DNA from: an uncultured Lachnospiraceae bacterium
Lineage (GTDB): Bacteria > Bacillota > Clostridia > Lachnospirales > Lachnospiraceae
Reading direction: 5' to 3'
Assembly: GCA_948794795.1 (NCBI GenBank)
Contig: CAQGLR010000009.1
Span: 37,011 to 101,010 of the forward strand
DNA: 64,000 nt
Part shown: in pieces, positions 53,907 to 63,050 of the stretch
Layout of the letters: each line of letters begins with the position of its first letter
Position numbering within the stretch: position 1 is the stretch's first letter
The notes under the pieces: model-generated
What the model saw: the letters and a program-made list of their open reading frames with translations, nothing else
Databases searched by the model: none
Told to the model about the DNA's origin: nothing
Made by a program: the position numbers and the translations under genes

Positions 53907-53926
53907 ATTTAATAAGGATTTATACT
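53898..53926 (+). promoter_or_regulatory. Sigma-A promoter of the hotdog-thiolase-ligase operon
   Basis: TTGACA (53898-53903), 17 bases, TATACT (53921-53926), 35 bases before ATG 53961. The -35 hexamer is inside the right arm of the shared palindrome. Confidence 0.8.
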
Positions 53927-53960
53927 TTAAAAAATTAATAATAACAGGCAGGTACTTAGT

Positions 53961-54587
53961 ATGTTAAGTATTTACAGGGAACTGGTAAAAAGCTTCCGGG
54001 TACTGGCAGGCTTTGATGGCTGGATGATAGCAAAAGCAGAATTTAAAATAATAAGACAAACAACATATATATATGCAAAAGATGATAATACAACAGAAAG
54101 AGAGGTAAAGAATAAGATTATTAAACAACGTAAGAGTTATGCTGTTATTCTGGCAGATATGGTTTATAAAGATATAGAATATAATGTTATTATGTATCTT
54201 ATAAAACCAGCAGAAATTAATTTTACTAAAGATGGTTTTAAAAAGGTTACAGAGATTTTGCCACCTTATGCTGACGGAGCTGTTTATTTATATTCATCAG
54301 CTTATTCCAAATTGTGTATAAAGGAATTTACAGAATGTACAGGTGACAGTAATTATATACACCAGATGGAAACACCCGTAGTACCAGGGATGCTTATGTT
54401 TGAGGATGTTCTTGAAAATGTATTTTGTGTAAATAATGGGTATTGTGTTTTAGAATATTTTACAATAGTTTTTAGAAAACCTGTATTTGCGGATGAAATT
54501 ATAAATTTATATAAAACAGGGGATAACAGAATATTTGCTATGCCTGCACAAGGGCATAAATGTATTTTATGGGAATTATTCTTGTGA
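53961..54587 (+). CDS. MaoC-like hotdog-fold protein
   Basis: A 208-residue protein. The C-terminal half carries the MaoC/(R)-hydratase signature FTECTGDSNYIHQ (Asp and His of the active site) followed by VVPGMLMFED and VFRKPVFADE. The N-terminal 100 residues look like a second, less conserved hotdog domain. Members hydrate trans-2-enoyl thioesters or dehydrate 3-hydroxyacyl thioesters. It is first in an operon with thiolase and AMP-ligase genes under a BirA-like operator, so a role in making or trimming an acyl precursor of biotin is suggested. Confidence 0.75.
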   Translation: MLSIYRELVKSFRVLAGFDGWMIAKAEFKIIRQTTYIYAKDDNTTEREVKNKIIKQRKSYAVILADMVYKDIEYNVIMYLIKPAEINFTKDGFKKVTEILPPYADGAVYLYSSAYSKLCIKEFTECTGDSNYIHQMETPVVPGMLMFEDVLENVFCVNNGYCVLEYFTIVFRKPVFADEIINLYKTGDNRIFAMPAQGHKCILWELFL

Positions 54588-54619
54588 GGCTGTAATAATT
54601 TGCAGTATGGGGGCTGGTT

Positions 54620-55801
54620 ATGGAACAGGCATATATAACAGGAGGTGCACGCAGTTATATTGGGACAGAGAATGGCATGTATAAAAATATGCCAGCAGAG
54701 ATAATTGGTGCAGAGGTTATAAAGCATATTATAAATAAATATAATATCAAAGATATAGATATGGTAGTGGCAGGCAATGCGGCAAGTGCAGGTGGGAATA
54801 TTACAAGGCTTATGCTTCTTGAGGCAGGGCTTCCAGAAAGTATTCCTGCATTTACTATAGACATGCAGTGTGGTTCAGGGCTTGAAAGCATTGCTGTGGC
54901 AGCAGCAAGGATACAAAGCGGACAGTCTGGGTGTGTTATTGCTGGAGGGTTTGAAAGCTGTTCAACAGCACCAATGCGTGCCTATAATAAAAACCATCCT
55001 GGGTACAGTTTATATGGGCAAAGTCCATTATGGTACAAGACTGCAAAATTCTCACCAGGAAAGCATGAGCAGGATACAATGCTTAAAGGTGCAGAAATGG
55101 CGGCAGTATCAGAGGGCATTACAAGGGATATGCTTGATAAATGGGTTTTAAGAAGCCATGAACTGGCAAAGGAAACAAGGGATAAAGGGATATTAAGTAA
55201 TATATTAGTACAGGTAAAAGATGGATATGATAAAGATGAGGGGATAAGAGACCGTATGAGCCAGAGGCTTTTAGACAGGATTCCATGTGTACTACAGGAT
55301 GGCAATGTTATAACAGCAGCTAATGCATGTCTTACAAATGATGGTGCAGCATTTGTTGTCATGTGTTCTGGCAGTTATATAAAAGAACATGGCATTAAAC
55401 CTGTGGCGGAGTTTATTGATATTGCAGAAACAGGTGCCAGCCCAGATAAAAGCCCATGTTCTGTAATACCAGCAATAGACAAGCTTCTTAAGAGAAATAA
55501 GCTGGATTACCATAATATAGATATTTATGAGTGTAATGAGGCATTTGCTGTGATAGATGAATTATTTGCAAGAAAATATCCAGATGTGGCAGACAGGTAT
55601 AATGTTTTTGGTGGTGCACTGGCATATGGACATCCTTATGGTGCTTCTGGCGGTATTATAATGTTACATGCACTTAAAGCTCTGGAAAGAGAAGATATCA
55701 ATATAAATAATGGTTATGCTGTGTGCAGTATAGCGGCAGCAGGTGGTGTGGGTACAGCCGCCCTTGTCAGGAGAGGAAGTATATGTAATGGATTACTTTA
55801 A
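54620..55801 (+). CDS. Thiolase (acetyl-CoA acyltransferase), YhfS-like
   Basis: A 393-residue thiolase. The acylated Cys is in MQCGSGLESIAVAA (about residue 88), and the two C-terminal active-site motifs are CNEAFAV and YGHPYGASG. Such enzymes condense or cleave 3-ketoacyl-CoA. In Bacillus subtilis a thiolase (yhfS) and an AMP-ligase (yhfT) form a BirA-regulated operon with a bioY paralogue; this locus has the same parts. It overlaps the next gene by 14 bases. The usual C-terminal Cys region (CSIAAAGGVGTA) retains small residues but a Ser-Ile start. Confidence 0.9.
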   Translation: MEQAYITGGARSYIGTENGMYKNMPAEIIGAEVIKHIINKYNIKDIDMVVAGNAASAGGNITRLMLLEAGLPESIPAFTIDMQCGSGLESIAVAAARIQSGQSGCVIAGGFESCSTAPMRAYNKNHPGYSLYGQSPLWYKTAKFSPGKHEQDTMLKGAEMAAVSEGITRDMLDKWVLRSHELAKETRDKGILSNILVQVKDGYDKDEGIRDRMSQRLLDRIPCVLQDGNVITAANACLTNDGAAFVVMCSGSYIKEHGIKPVAEFIDIAETGASPDKSPCSVIPAIDKLLKRNKLDYHNIDIYECNEAFAVIDELFARKYPDVADRYNVFGGALAYGHPYGASGGIIMLHALKALEREDININNGYAVCSIAAAGGVGTAALVRRGSICNGLL

Positions 55802-57068
55802 TTTAATAAAATCTGTAAACCCTGGTAAAACTGCTATTATAGAAGATGGGAAGCCATATACATATGGAAGCCTTGTAGAAATGGCTATTATAAAAGCAGC
55901 AGAAATTAAAAAGAACCACATTAATCTAAGTAAACGGGTTTATATAATTAAAGAAGAATCTATACTTAGACAGCTTGTATTATTTCTTGCATGTAATGCT
56001 GCCAGTGTGGTTCCAGTAGTTGTACCTTGTGATGCCAAAGTATATCCAGATGTGCAAAATATACCAGATAATGCATGTATGGCAGTTATGACTTCGGGTA
56101 CAACTGGCAGCCCTGAACTTTTATACAGGACATACAGAAGCTGGGCGGATTTTTTCCCAACACAAAATAAAATATTTGGAATAAATAAAGATAGTATTAT
56201 CTTTGTACATGGAAGCCTTGCCTTTACAGGAAATATGAATATTTATATGGCACAGTTTTATGCAGGTGCAACAATAGTTGCAGAAAATAAGTTTAATCCA
56301 AGGAGATGGGCAGATGTTATAAAAAGAGAAAATGTTAATACAATATATCTTATTCCGTCGAAACTTATGCTTTTTCCTGGTATTATAAAAGAAACCAATA
56401 ATAATATAAAGTCAGTTATATCGGGGTCACAGAGCCTTGGAATAAATGATGCAGCAAAGCTTAAAAATATATTTCCAAATGCAGGGATAACATTATATTA
56501 TGGTGCAAGTGAACTTAACTATATTACATATGTAAGGGACCAGGATATGACAGAAGATAAAAACCTTATAGGAAAGCCATTTCCAGGGGTCAGTGTATAT
56601 ATAGATAATGGCAGGATTTGTGTAGACAGCAGTTTTCATGCAGAGGGTGTGGAATGTCCATATATTATGCCAGATATAGGACATATGGACAGTAATGGCA
56701 ATTTTTATTTTGACGGGCGCAGTGATGATATAGTTTTAATACATGGGCGCAAAGTTTCATTAACCCATATTGAAAATGAGCTGGAGAACTCTGAAGAGGT
56801 GCATGAGGCAGTTGTTATATATGATAATAATATTCTGGTAGCATTTATTGATATAAAAAGCCAGTATAAAGAGAATTGCCTGGATGATAAATATATTTTA
56901 AAAACCCTTGGAAATAAAGATAGTATATTTAATAAGCTTAGAAAAGTGCTTGCACATTATGAAATGCCAGACAAAATAATTGTACTTAATAAGATGCTTT
57001 ATAATGAAAGTGGGAAAAAGGATAAAAAGAAAATTTGGAATATATATAGACAATATAAGAAAATTTAA
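55788..57068 (+). CDS. AMP-forming acyl-CoA ligase, YhfT-like
   Basis: A 426-residue enzyme of the ANL superfamily, shorter than the usual 500-550. Visible motifs are the phosphate loop MTSGTTGSPEL, YGASELNY, and FDGRSDDIVLIHGRKVS; the final Lys region (NESGKKDKKK) is present. It should activate a carboxylic acid as acyl-AMP and then acyl-CoA. I chose ATG 55788, preceded by AGGAGAGGAAG and overlapping the thiolase stop. By context the acid may be a dicarboxylate or fatty acid related to pimelate; this is inferred. Confidence 0.88.
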   Translation: MDYFNLIKSVNPGKTAIIEDGKPYTYGSLVEMAIIKAAEIKKNHINLSKRVYIIKEESILRQLVLFLACNAASVVPVVVPCDAKVYPDVQNIPDNACMAVMTSGTTGSPELLYRTYRSWADFFPTQNKIFGINKDSIIFVHGSLAFTGNMNIYMAQFYAGATIVAENKFNPRRWADVIKRENVNTIYLIPSKLMLFPGIIKETNNNIKSVISGSQSLGINDAAKLKNIFPNAGITLYYGASELNYITYVRDQDMTEDKNLIGKPFPGVSVYIDNGRICVDSSFHAEGVECPYIMPDIGHMDSNGNFYFDGRSDDIVLIHGRKVSLTHIENELENSEEVHEAVVIYDNNILVAFIDIKSQYKENCLDDKYILKTLGNKDSIFNKLRKVLAHYEMPDKIIVLNKMLYNESGKKDKKKIWNIYRQYKKI

Positions 57069-57089
57069 ATATGAAAGAGGATATAAAAT

Positions 57090-57611
57090 ATGGACTTTTT
57101 AGAACTGGCGGAGGAAAGATACTCACTTAGAAATATGGATGCCTGCCATCCTGTAGAAAAGGATAAACTTGAAAAAATTGCAAAAGCAGCAAGGGTTTCA
57201 CCATCAGCATGTAATTTACAGAGACACCGTTTAAAGATAGTTACAAGCACTGAGGGAATAGAAAAAATAAGAAGGTGCACTACATGTCACTTTAATGCGC
57301 CAGCTGTAATTATTATATCACTTGATAAAGATACAGGCAATTCACCTATGGATGAAAAAAGGGGTATGAGGTTTGGGCTTGTAGATATAGGAATAGTAGC
57401 AGCACATATGTCGCTGCAGGCAGCAGAACTTGGGCTTGGAACTACTATTGCTGGTATGTTTGATAAAGGTAAAATTATAGAAGAATTTGGAATACCAGAT
57501 TCACAGGAACCTGTCCTTATTATGCCTGTAGGATATCCTGATGAGAAAGGCGGGCCATGTATATTGCATAAAAGCAGGCTGGCACTTGATAAGACAACAG
57601 AATGGGTATAA
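57090..57611 (+). CDS. Nitroreductase-family flavoprotein
   Basis: A 173-residue FMN-dependent oxidoreductase of the compact nitroreductase group: RYSLRNMDACHPVE at the start, ARVSPSACNLQ for flavin binding, and a C-terminal MPVGYPDE. It starts 22 bases after the ligase gene and is probably the last gene of the biotin-linked operon. An enoyl or quinone substrate is possible; the natural one is unknown. Confidence 0.9.
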   Translation: MDFLELAEERYSLRNMDACHPVEKDKLEKIAKAARVSPSACNLQRHRLKIVTSTEGIEKIRRCTTCHFNAPAVIIISLDKDTGNSPMDEKRGMRFGLVDIGIVAAHMSLQAAELGLGTTIAGMFDKGKIIEEFGIPDSQEPVLIMPVGYPDEKGGPCILHKSRLALDKTTEWV

Positions 57612-57737
57612 TTTTATAAATATAACATCCCTTAGAAAAATATTGGCAATAATTTTGTGGAATTTAGAAACTATATGTTTTTTAGAATTAGGTTTTATAC
57701 TGTTAAATAATATTTTTGTCTTTATAGATACCTGGTG

Positions 57738-58754
57738 TTATTCATTTGATATAACTTTTACAGTACATTTTGTTTTAGTGCCATCTTCACTGGCAGTTAT
57801 AATAGTGGTACCAGGGGTTATAGCATATACATTGCCAAGCTGGTCAACAGAAGCTACATTTTCTTTACTGGAAGACCAGACAGGCGCATTGCCAGAAGAT
57901 ATTGACATTCCAATTTGGAAAGAAGAGCCTGCTTCTAATGTTATTTTATTGTCACTAAGTTTTATTTCTGGCTTTTCAACTACTACTTCACAGGATTTGC
58001 TTATGCCATCAACTTTGGCGGTAATAATTGCTGTGCCATGTTTTACTGCTGTAACCTGGCCGTTTTCATCAACTGTTGCGACAGATTTCCTGCTTGATTT
58101 CCACACAGGTGCAATACCAGATGAAACATCTGCATTTAATTTAAAACGCTGGCATCTGTAAAGGCGCTTGTAACGCCTGTCAAGTTTAATAACAGGCTGT
58201 CTTACTGTAACTTTGCAGTTTACAGAATATCCATCTGCTTTCACTGTAATTACTGCATTGCCAGGTTTACATCCAGTTATATTACCATCTTCATCAACCA
58301 CAGCTACACTTTTTTTATTGCTTTTAAAGACAGGTACTGAATTATTAGAAGTTTCTACAGAAAGATGGACAGTTTCATTATTTTCAATAGATATGGATTT
58401 ACTACTAAGGGTAATCTGCGTTTTTAAGACTTCAAGCCTGCAGTATGCTTCAGTGGTAAATGCTTTTACTGTAATAGTACATCTGCCTGCTTTTTTAGCT
58501 ATGATTTTGCCATACTGGTCAATAGTGGCAATTTTTTTATCTGAACTGCTGAATTTGGGAATCCTTCCATCTGATGAGTATGCAAATAAAGAGTATTCTT
58601 CACCAATTTTCATTTCTTTCTGGTAGTCAGACAGAAGGATAACAGGGGTGATTTTAGCAGAAGCATGTGATGTTTTTATAAGACCTTGGCATAATACCAT
58701 TGAAATTGATAATAATATTGCTGGAATAGTTTTTTTAATATATTTTTTATCCAT
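57738..58754 (-). CDS. Secreted protein with four BIG2 Ig-like repeats
   Basis: A 338-residue exported protein: signal peptide about 1-32 (LLSISMVLCQGLIKTSHASA), then four bacterial Ig-like domains of about 75 residues. Each ends with the same pattern, for example VDENGQVTAVKHGTAIITAK, VDEDGNITGCKPGNAVITVK and VDQLGNVYAITPGTTIITAS. BIG2 domains occur in surface adhesins of Gram-positive bacteria. There is no sortase motif or membrane anchor, so it may be released or bind the wall non-covalently. GGAGG precedes ATG 58754. Confidence 0.9.
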   Translation of the reverse strand: MDKKYIKKTIPAILLSISMVLCQGLIKTSHASAKITPVILLSDYQKEMKIGEEYSLFAYSSDGRIPKFSSSDKKIATIDQYGKIIAKKAGRCTITVKAFTTEAYCRLEVLKTQITLSSKSISIENNETVHLSVETSNNSVPVFKSNKKSVAVVDEDGNITGCKPGNAVITVKADGYSVNCKVTVRQPVIKLDRRYKRLYRCQRFKLNADVSSGIAPVWKSSRKSVATVDENGQVTAVKHGTAIITAKVDGISKSCEVVVEKPEIKLSDNKITLEAGSSFQIGMSISSGNAPVWSSSKENVASVDQLGNVYAITPGTTIITASEDGTKTKCTVKVISNE

Positions 58755-58937
58755 GTATTTCCCTCCTTAAATATAATTATGAGCACAAGAGGGATGTTAT
58801 ATTTTTATAAAGTATGCCATATGTAATTAAATATGTCAATATAAAAATTTACTTTATTTTATTTTCGTGTTACAATAGGTAACATGGCCTGGTATAAAGG
58901 CGTTTATGTATTAATAAATGAAATGGAGGAATTTAAC

Positions 58938-60149
58938 ATGGAAAAGATTAAAATGACAACCCCGTTAGTTGAGATGGATGGGGATGAGATGACACGTATT
59001 CTTTGGAAGATGATTAAGGATGAACTTATTCTTCCTTTCATTGATTTAAAAACTGAATATTATGACCTTGGGTTAGAGTACCGTAATGAAACAAATGACA
59101 AGGTTACTATTGATTCAGCAGAAGCTACAAAGAAGTATGGGGTAGCGGTAAAGTGTGCTACTATTACACCAAATGCTGCAAGGATGGATGAATATAATTT
59201 AAAAGAAATGTGGAAGTCCCCTAATGGTACAATAAGGGCAATCCTTGATGGTACTGTTTTCCGTACTCCTATACAGGTTAAGGGAATTGACCCTTGTGTT
59301 AAAAACTGGGAGAAACCAATTACACTTGCAAGGCATGCTTATGGTGATGTTTATAAAAATACAGAAATAAAAGTTCCTGGTGCAGGTAAGGCAGAGCTTG
59401 TATTTACAGGTGTTGACGGGCAGGAGATACGTAAGGTTATACATGAGTTTACAGGGAGTGGCGTAATACAGGGAATACATAATACAGATAAATCTATTAC
59501 AAGTTTTGCTAAATCATGTTTTAACTATGCCCTTGATACAAAACAGGATTTATGGTTTGCTACCAAGGATACAATTTCAAAAGTATATGACCATAATTTT
59601 AAGGATATATTCCAGGATGTATATGACAGTGAATTTAAAGAACAGTTTGAGGCAGCAGGAATAGAGTATTTCTATACACTTATTGATGATGCTGTTGCAC
59701 GTGTAATGAAAGCTAAAGGTGGTTTTATATGGGCATGTAAGAATTATGATGGTGATGTAATGAGTGATATGGTTTCTTCTGCATGTGGTTCACTTGCAAT
59801 GATGACATCAGTCCTTGTATCACCAGATGGTGTATATGAATATGAGGCAGCACATGGTACTGTACAGAGGCACTATTATAAGCATCTGGCAGGTGAGGAA
59901 ACATCTACAAACTCTGTTGCAACAATATTTGCATGGACAGGTGCCCTGCGTAAGAGGGGTGAGCTTGATAATATAAAGGAACTTATAGAATTTGCAGATA
60001 AACTGGATAAAGCAACCCTGGGTACAATAGAATCAGGAAATATGACAAAAGACCTTGCGCTTATTACAAGCCTTAAGGATGTTAATGTATTAAATAGTGG
60101 AGATTTTATTAAGGCAATTAGAAATAATCTCGAGAAGAGCATGAAGTAA
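58938..60149 (+). CDS. icd: NADP-dependent isocitrate dehydrogenase
   Basis: Oxidises isocitrate to 2-oxoglutarate with CO2 release. About 404 residues, the size of the dimeric eukaryote-like type. Motifs are VEMDGDEMTRILWKMIK, KSPNGTIRAILDG (substrate Ser), the catalytic Tyr/Lys region and MSDMVSSACGSLAMM, with EAAHGTVQRHY for cofactor binding. ATG 58938 follows GGAGG; in-frame starts further upstream lack one. With citrate synthase at 6-1451 it covers the oxidative route to glutamate. Confidence 0.96.
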   Translation: MEKIKMTTPLVEMDGDEMTRILWKMIKDELILPFIDLKTEYYDLGLEYRNETNDKVTIDSAEATKKYGVAVKCATITPNAARMDEYNLKEMWKSPNGTIRAILDGTVFRTPIQVKGIDPCVKNWEKPITLARHAYGDVYKNTEIKVPGAGKAELVFTGVDGQEIRKVIHEFTGSGVIQGIHNTDKSITSFAKSCFNYALDTKQDLWFATKDTISKVYDHNFKDIFQDVYDSEFKEQFEAAGIEYFYTLIDDAVARVMKAKGGFIWACKNYDGDVMSDMVSSACGSLAMMTSVLVSPDGVYEYEAAHGTVQRHYYKHLAGEETSTNSVATIFAWTGALRKRGELDNIKELIEFADKLDKATLGTIESGNMTKDLALITSLKDVNVLNSGDFIKAIRNNLEKSMK

Positions 60150-60187
60150 TAAAAATGTATAAGTAATTGCAGGAGACAGAAACCAAT

Positions 60188-61048
60188 ATGGATAATGGAT
60201 ATAGTGGAACAATAGATATACCTTTGCGCGGGTTTACTCATGGAAGTAAATTCCATTCAGATGATGTATTTGCAACGGCATTTTTGAAAATTATTAATCC
60301 TGGTATTGAAATTATAAGAGGATTTGAAGTGCCAGAAGATTTTGATGGCATTGTGTATGATATTGGTAGGGGAAAGTTTGACCACCACCAGCAGGATAAG
60401 GAATACCGTGATAATGGATGCCCATATGCTGCTTTTGGGCTTGTATGGCGTGAATTTGGTGAGTATTATGTTGGTACAGAAGAAGCAGAAAGATTTGACC
60501 ATGAATTTGTACAGCCATTAGATGAGTCTGATAATACAGGTAAAAGTAATGTACTTGCAACTATTATAGATGAATTTAATCCAGGATGGGATTCTGGGGA
60601 AGAGTATGATGACTGTTTCTGGAAGGCTGTTGGTTTTGCAAAGCTGGTACTTGAGAACCATTTTAAAGCTGTGGCAGGTATTTACAGGGCAAGAACCCTG
60701 GTTGATAAGGCTATGGAAGAGTGTGATGGTGATGTGCTGGTGCTTCCAGAGTTTGCTCCATGGAAGGGCGAGGCAGCAGGAAGTTCTTATAAATTTGTTG
60801 TCTATCCTTCATCCAGGGGTGGATTTAGTGCTCAGGGAGTACCAGTAAGTATTGATGATAAAACCCTTGTATGTCCTTTTCCAGATGAGTGGTGCGGGAA
60901 GACTCCAGATGAACTTGTACAAATTACAGGTATCAAAACTCTTAGGTTCTGTCATCCTAATGCATTCCTTATTGCGGCAGATGAAAAAGAGGATGCGGTA
61001 AAGGCGGCGAGACTTGCATTGGAGATGGCACAAGCAAAAAAGATGTAA
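60188..61048 (+). CDS. MYG1-family DHH phosphohydrolase
   Basis: A 286-residue protein of the MYG1 (UPF0160) family, related to DHH phosphoesterases. Motifs in order are THGSKFHSDDVFATAFL, YDIGRGKFDHHQ (the metal-binding DHH), and GISTAP-like SRGGFSAQGVP near 220. The human and yeast homologues act as 3'-5' RNA exonucleases; in bacteria the role is not settled. I start at ATG 60188 after AGGAGA; a TTG at 60167 is in frame but overlaps that site. A family 2 repeat begins 20 bases after its stop. Confidence 0.9.
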   Translation: MDNGYSGTIDIPLRGFTHGSKFHSDDVFATAFLKIINPGIEIIRGFEVPEDFDGIVYDIGRGKFDHHQQDKEYRDNGCPYAAFGLVWREFGEYYVGTEEAERFDHEFVQPLDESDNTGKSNVLATIIDEFNPGWDSGEEYDDCFWKAVGFAKLVLENHFKAVAGIYRARTLVDKAMEECDGDVLVLPEFAPWKGEAAGSSYKFVVYPSSRGGFSAQGVPVSIDDKTLVCPFPDEWCGKTPDELVQITGIKTLRFCHPNAFLIAADEKEDAVKAARLALEMAQAKKM

Positions 61049-61067
61049 TTTCCAGTTACTTATGGGT

Positions 61068-61247
61068 GTTTGGCAATTAAATATTTTATAAGTTATGTGG
61101 CTCTGGCAATTCCAAATGTTTACCAACAAAAAGCCATGTTGCACATGGCTTTGCACGCATTCCGCTTGGATGGATACGCTGGTGCTTTATGGTAAAACAT
61201 TTGGAATTTGCCAGAGAATATACTTTTTGTATAAATTTAATTTCCAG
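61068..61247. repeat. Family 2 hairpin repeat, short copy
   Basis: Outer arms GTTTGGCAATTAAATATTTT (61068) and the complementary AAATTTAATT side (61233); inner arms CTCTGGCAATTCCAAATG (61101) and CATTTGGAATTTGCCAGAG ending 61216. The AAAGCCATGT/ACATGGCTTT stem is kept, while the variable stem present in the copies at 13770 and 18119 is missing: GGTGC runs straight into TTTATGG. It lies just after the MYG1 stop and shares flanks (AAGTTATGTGG) with the 18119 copy. Confidence 0.88.
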
Positions 61248-61358
61248 ATGCCTTTTTGGAATTGTGTATTTATTGGGAAATAATTTATAAATATACATTG
61301 TAGATGGCAAATAAAGATTTTATAATTATAAACCGGGATTTTACGGAGGAAAATATAC

Positions 61359-61553
61359 ATGAAAAATAAAAATGATTTGATATGGTATAGTAGTTTATTG
61401 ATAATTGGAATTGCAACAATAATTTTTGCAGGTTCAAGAATAATGGGAACTGGATTATCTGATATTGTTGTAAGAATAATAGGAATTATTGATTTAGTGA
61501 TGCTTCCTTTTTTAGGATACACAACTGTGAAGAAATTTAAGAAGGATAAATAG
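61359..61553 (+). CDS. Small two-helix membrane protein
   Basis: A 64-residue protein with two hydrophobic segments (LIWYSSLLIIGIATIIFAGS and IVVRIIGIIDLVMLPFLGY) and a basic C-terminus (KKFKKDK). GGAGG is 8 bases before ATG 61359, which supports translation. Function unknown. It lies 75 bases before the leucine-rich-repeat gene. Confidence 0.7.
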   Translation: MKNKNDLIWYSSLLIIGIATIIFAGSRIMGTGLSDIVVRIIGIIDLVMLPFLGYTTVKKFKKDK

Positions 61554-61628
61554 TAAAAACCAGGACATTAGAATTGTTGTGTATAAAATAAATAATGTGG
61601 TTGCAGGGTATTTAGTATATTTTGTGTT

Positions 61629-63050
61629 ATGAAAAAATTAATTAAAATTATAAGTATTATTTTGATATGCCTGTGTATGGCAGGGATTGTTTCTAAACCA
61701 GCAGAGGCTTTAAGAAGAAATAGAAATGCAAAGGATTTGGAAATGCTCCAGAGATTTGTGGATTTGCAAATTAAAAGGGGTGCCAGATTATATAAAAATG
61801 TAAATATAGATGGGAGTTACCGGTGGGATGCATATGGTAATTTAATAGGGATAAAATGGGGTTATAGTAATCTTACTGGGAATATTAAGTTCCCTGTTTT
61901 TAGTAAATTAAAGTCAGTCATTATATATGATAATCCTAAGCTGGAAAGCATAAACCTGGGTAAAAATAAGTCATTATTAGAGTTAAATTGTGATAGTTGT
62001 GGCCTGGATAGTATAAATATTAAAAACTGTAAAAATCTGGAGAAGCTATATATACAATATAATAAAATTAATAATCTTGATTTAACTAACAATACTAAAT
62101 TAAGGGAATTATCTGTACAACAGAACCAGCTGGAAAAGTTAGATTTATCTAAGAATAAACATTTGTTGTATATAAATATTTCATATAACAGGTTAAATAA
62201 AATTAATATTAAAAAGTGTAAAAAAACCAATAAGATTGATATATCAGGTAATTTTTATAAAAAAGCAGATTTATCAGAAAATACACAGCTGGAATATATT
62301 TATTGTACAGAAAGTAATATAAAAAAGTTTGATGTAAGAAAAAATAATCTTTTAAAAGAATTGTATATTGAAAATGGTAAAATTGAAAAATTGCTTCTTG
62401 GCAGAAAAACACAACTAGAGATTATTTCTTGTCATAGTAACAGGCTTTATGGATTAGATATAGCAGGATGTACAGCTCTGTTGGATTTATCATGTGGTGG
62501 TAATGAACTTTCTGCAATAAATATAAAATCATGTTTAAAACTACGTGAATTTGGGTGTTATAATAATAATATTTCTAGTCTGGACTTATCAAATAATAAT
62601 AGACTTGAAGTATTATCTTGTAGTGAAAATTTGATTGAAAAGCTGGAGCTGGGTAATTTAACAGAGTTAAAGGAACTTTATTGTGATGGAAATAGATTAA
62701 CAAAATTGGATGTTACTAACCAACGTAAATTAGATTTCCTTTATTGTAGTGATAATCTGCTGGCAGACCTTGATATAAGTAATAATAAAATTTTATGTGC
62801 ATTGGATTGCCGGAAAAATAAAATTAAAGAATTGGATATTAGTAATTGTAAAATATTACAAGGTGATTATTTTTTGGATTTTTTATATGACCCAGGTGTG
62901 AAAATTAATAAGTTTTTTTATCCATTAAAAGAAGTAAAACAGACAAGCAGCAAATACTTGCAGGTATTTGCTGCTTGTCATTTTGGCTTACAACTTTTTT
63001 TATATATTTTCTATTGCATTAATTGCTTCATTAAACCAGTTGCTTTCTAA
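61629..63050 (+). CDS. Secreted leucine-rich-repeat protein, 3' end altered
   Basis: A 473-codon frame: signal peptide about 1-27 (ending KPAEA), a short helical region, then about 15 leucine-rich repeats of 20-21 residues (pattern LxxLDLSxNxxLxxLxCxxN; for example LKELYCDGNRLTKLDV). Such proteins are exported and often bind surfaces or host proteins. After about residue 437 the frame passes through a strong terminator hairpin (62942-62979) and overlaps the 3' end of the opposing mrp gene by 51 bases. The natural stop seems to have been lost, or the tail is not made. No ribosome site is evident; the start is by signal-peptide fit. Confidence 0.82.
   Translation: MKKLIKIISIILICLCMAGIVSKPAEALRRNRNAKDLEMLQRFVDLQIKRGARLYKNVNIDGSYRWDAYGNLIGIKWGYSNLTGNIKFPVFSKLKSVIIYDNPKLESINLGKNKSLLELNCDSCGLDSINIKNCKNLEKLYIQYNKINNLDLTNNTKLRELSVQQNQLEKLDLSKNKHLLYINISYNRLNKINIKKCKKTNKIDISGNFYKKADLSENTQLEYIYCTESNIKKFDVRKNNLLKELYIENGKIEKLLLGRKTQLEIISCHSNRLYGLDIAGCTALLDLSCGGNELSAINIKSCLKLREFGCYNNNISSLDLSNNNRLEVLSCSENLIEKLELGNLTELKELYCDGNRLTKLDVTNQRKLDFLYCSDNLLADLDISNNKILCALDCRKNKIKELDISNCKILQGDYFLDFLYDPGVKINKFFYPLKEVKQTSSKYLQVFAACHFGLQLFLYIFYCINCFIKPVAF
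62942..62979. terminator. Terminator between the LRR gene and mrp
   Basis: GACAAGCAGCAAATAC and GTATTTGCTGCTTGTC, perfect 16-base arms, 6-base loop. Followed by ATTTTGG on the plus side and TGTTTTACTT on the minus side, so it can serve both converging genes. It lies inside the open frame of the LRR gene. Confidence 0.85.
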
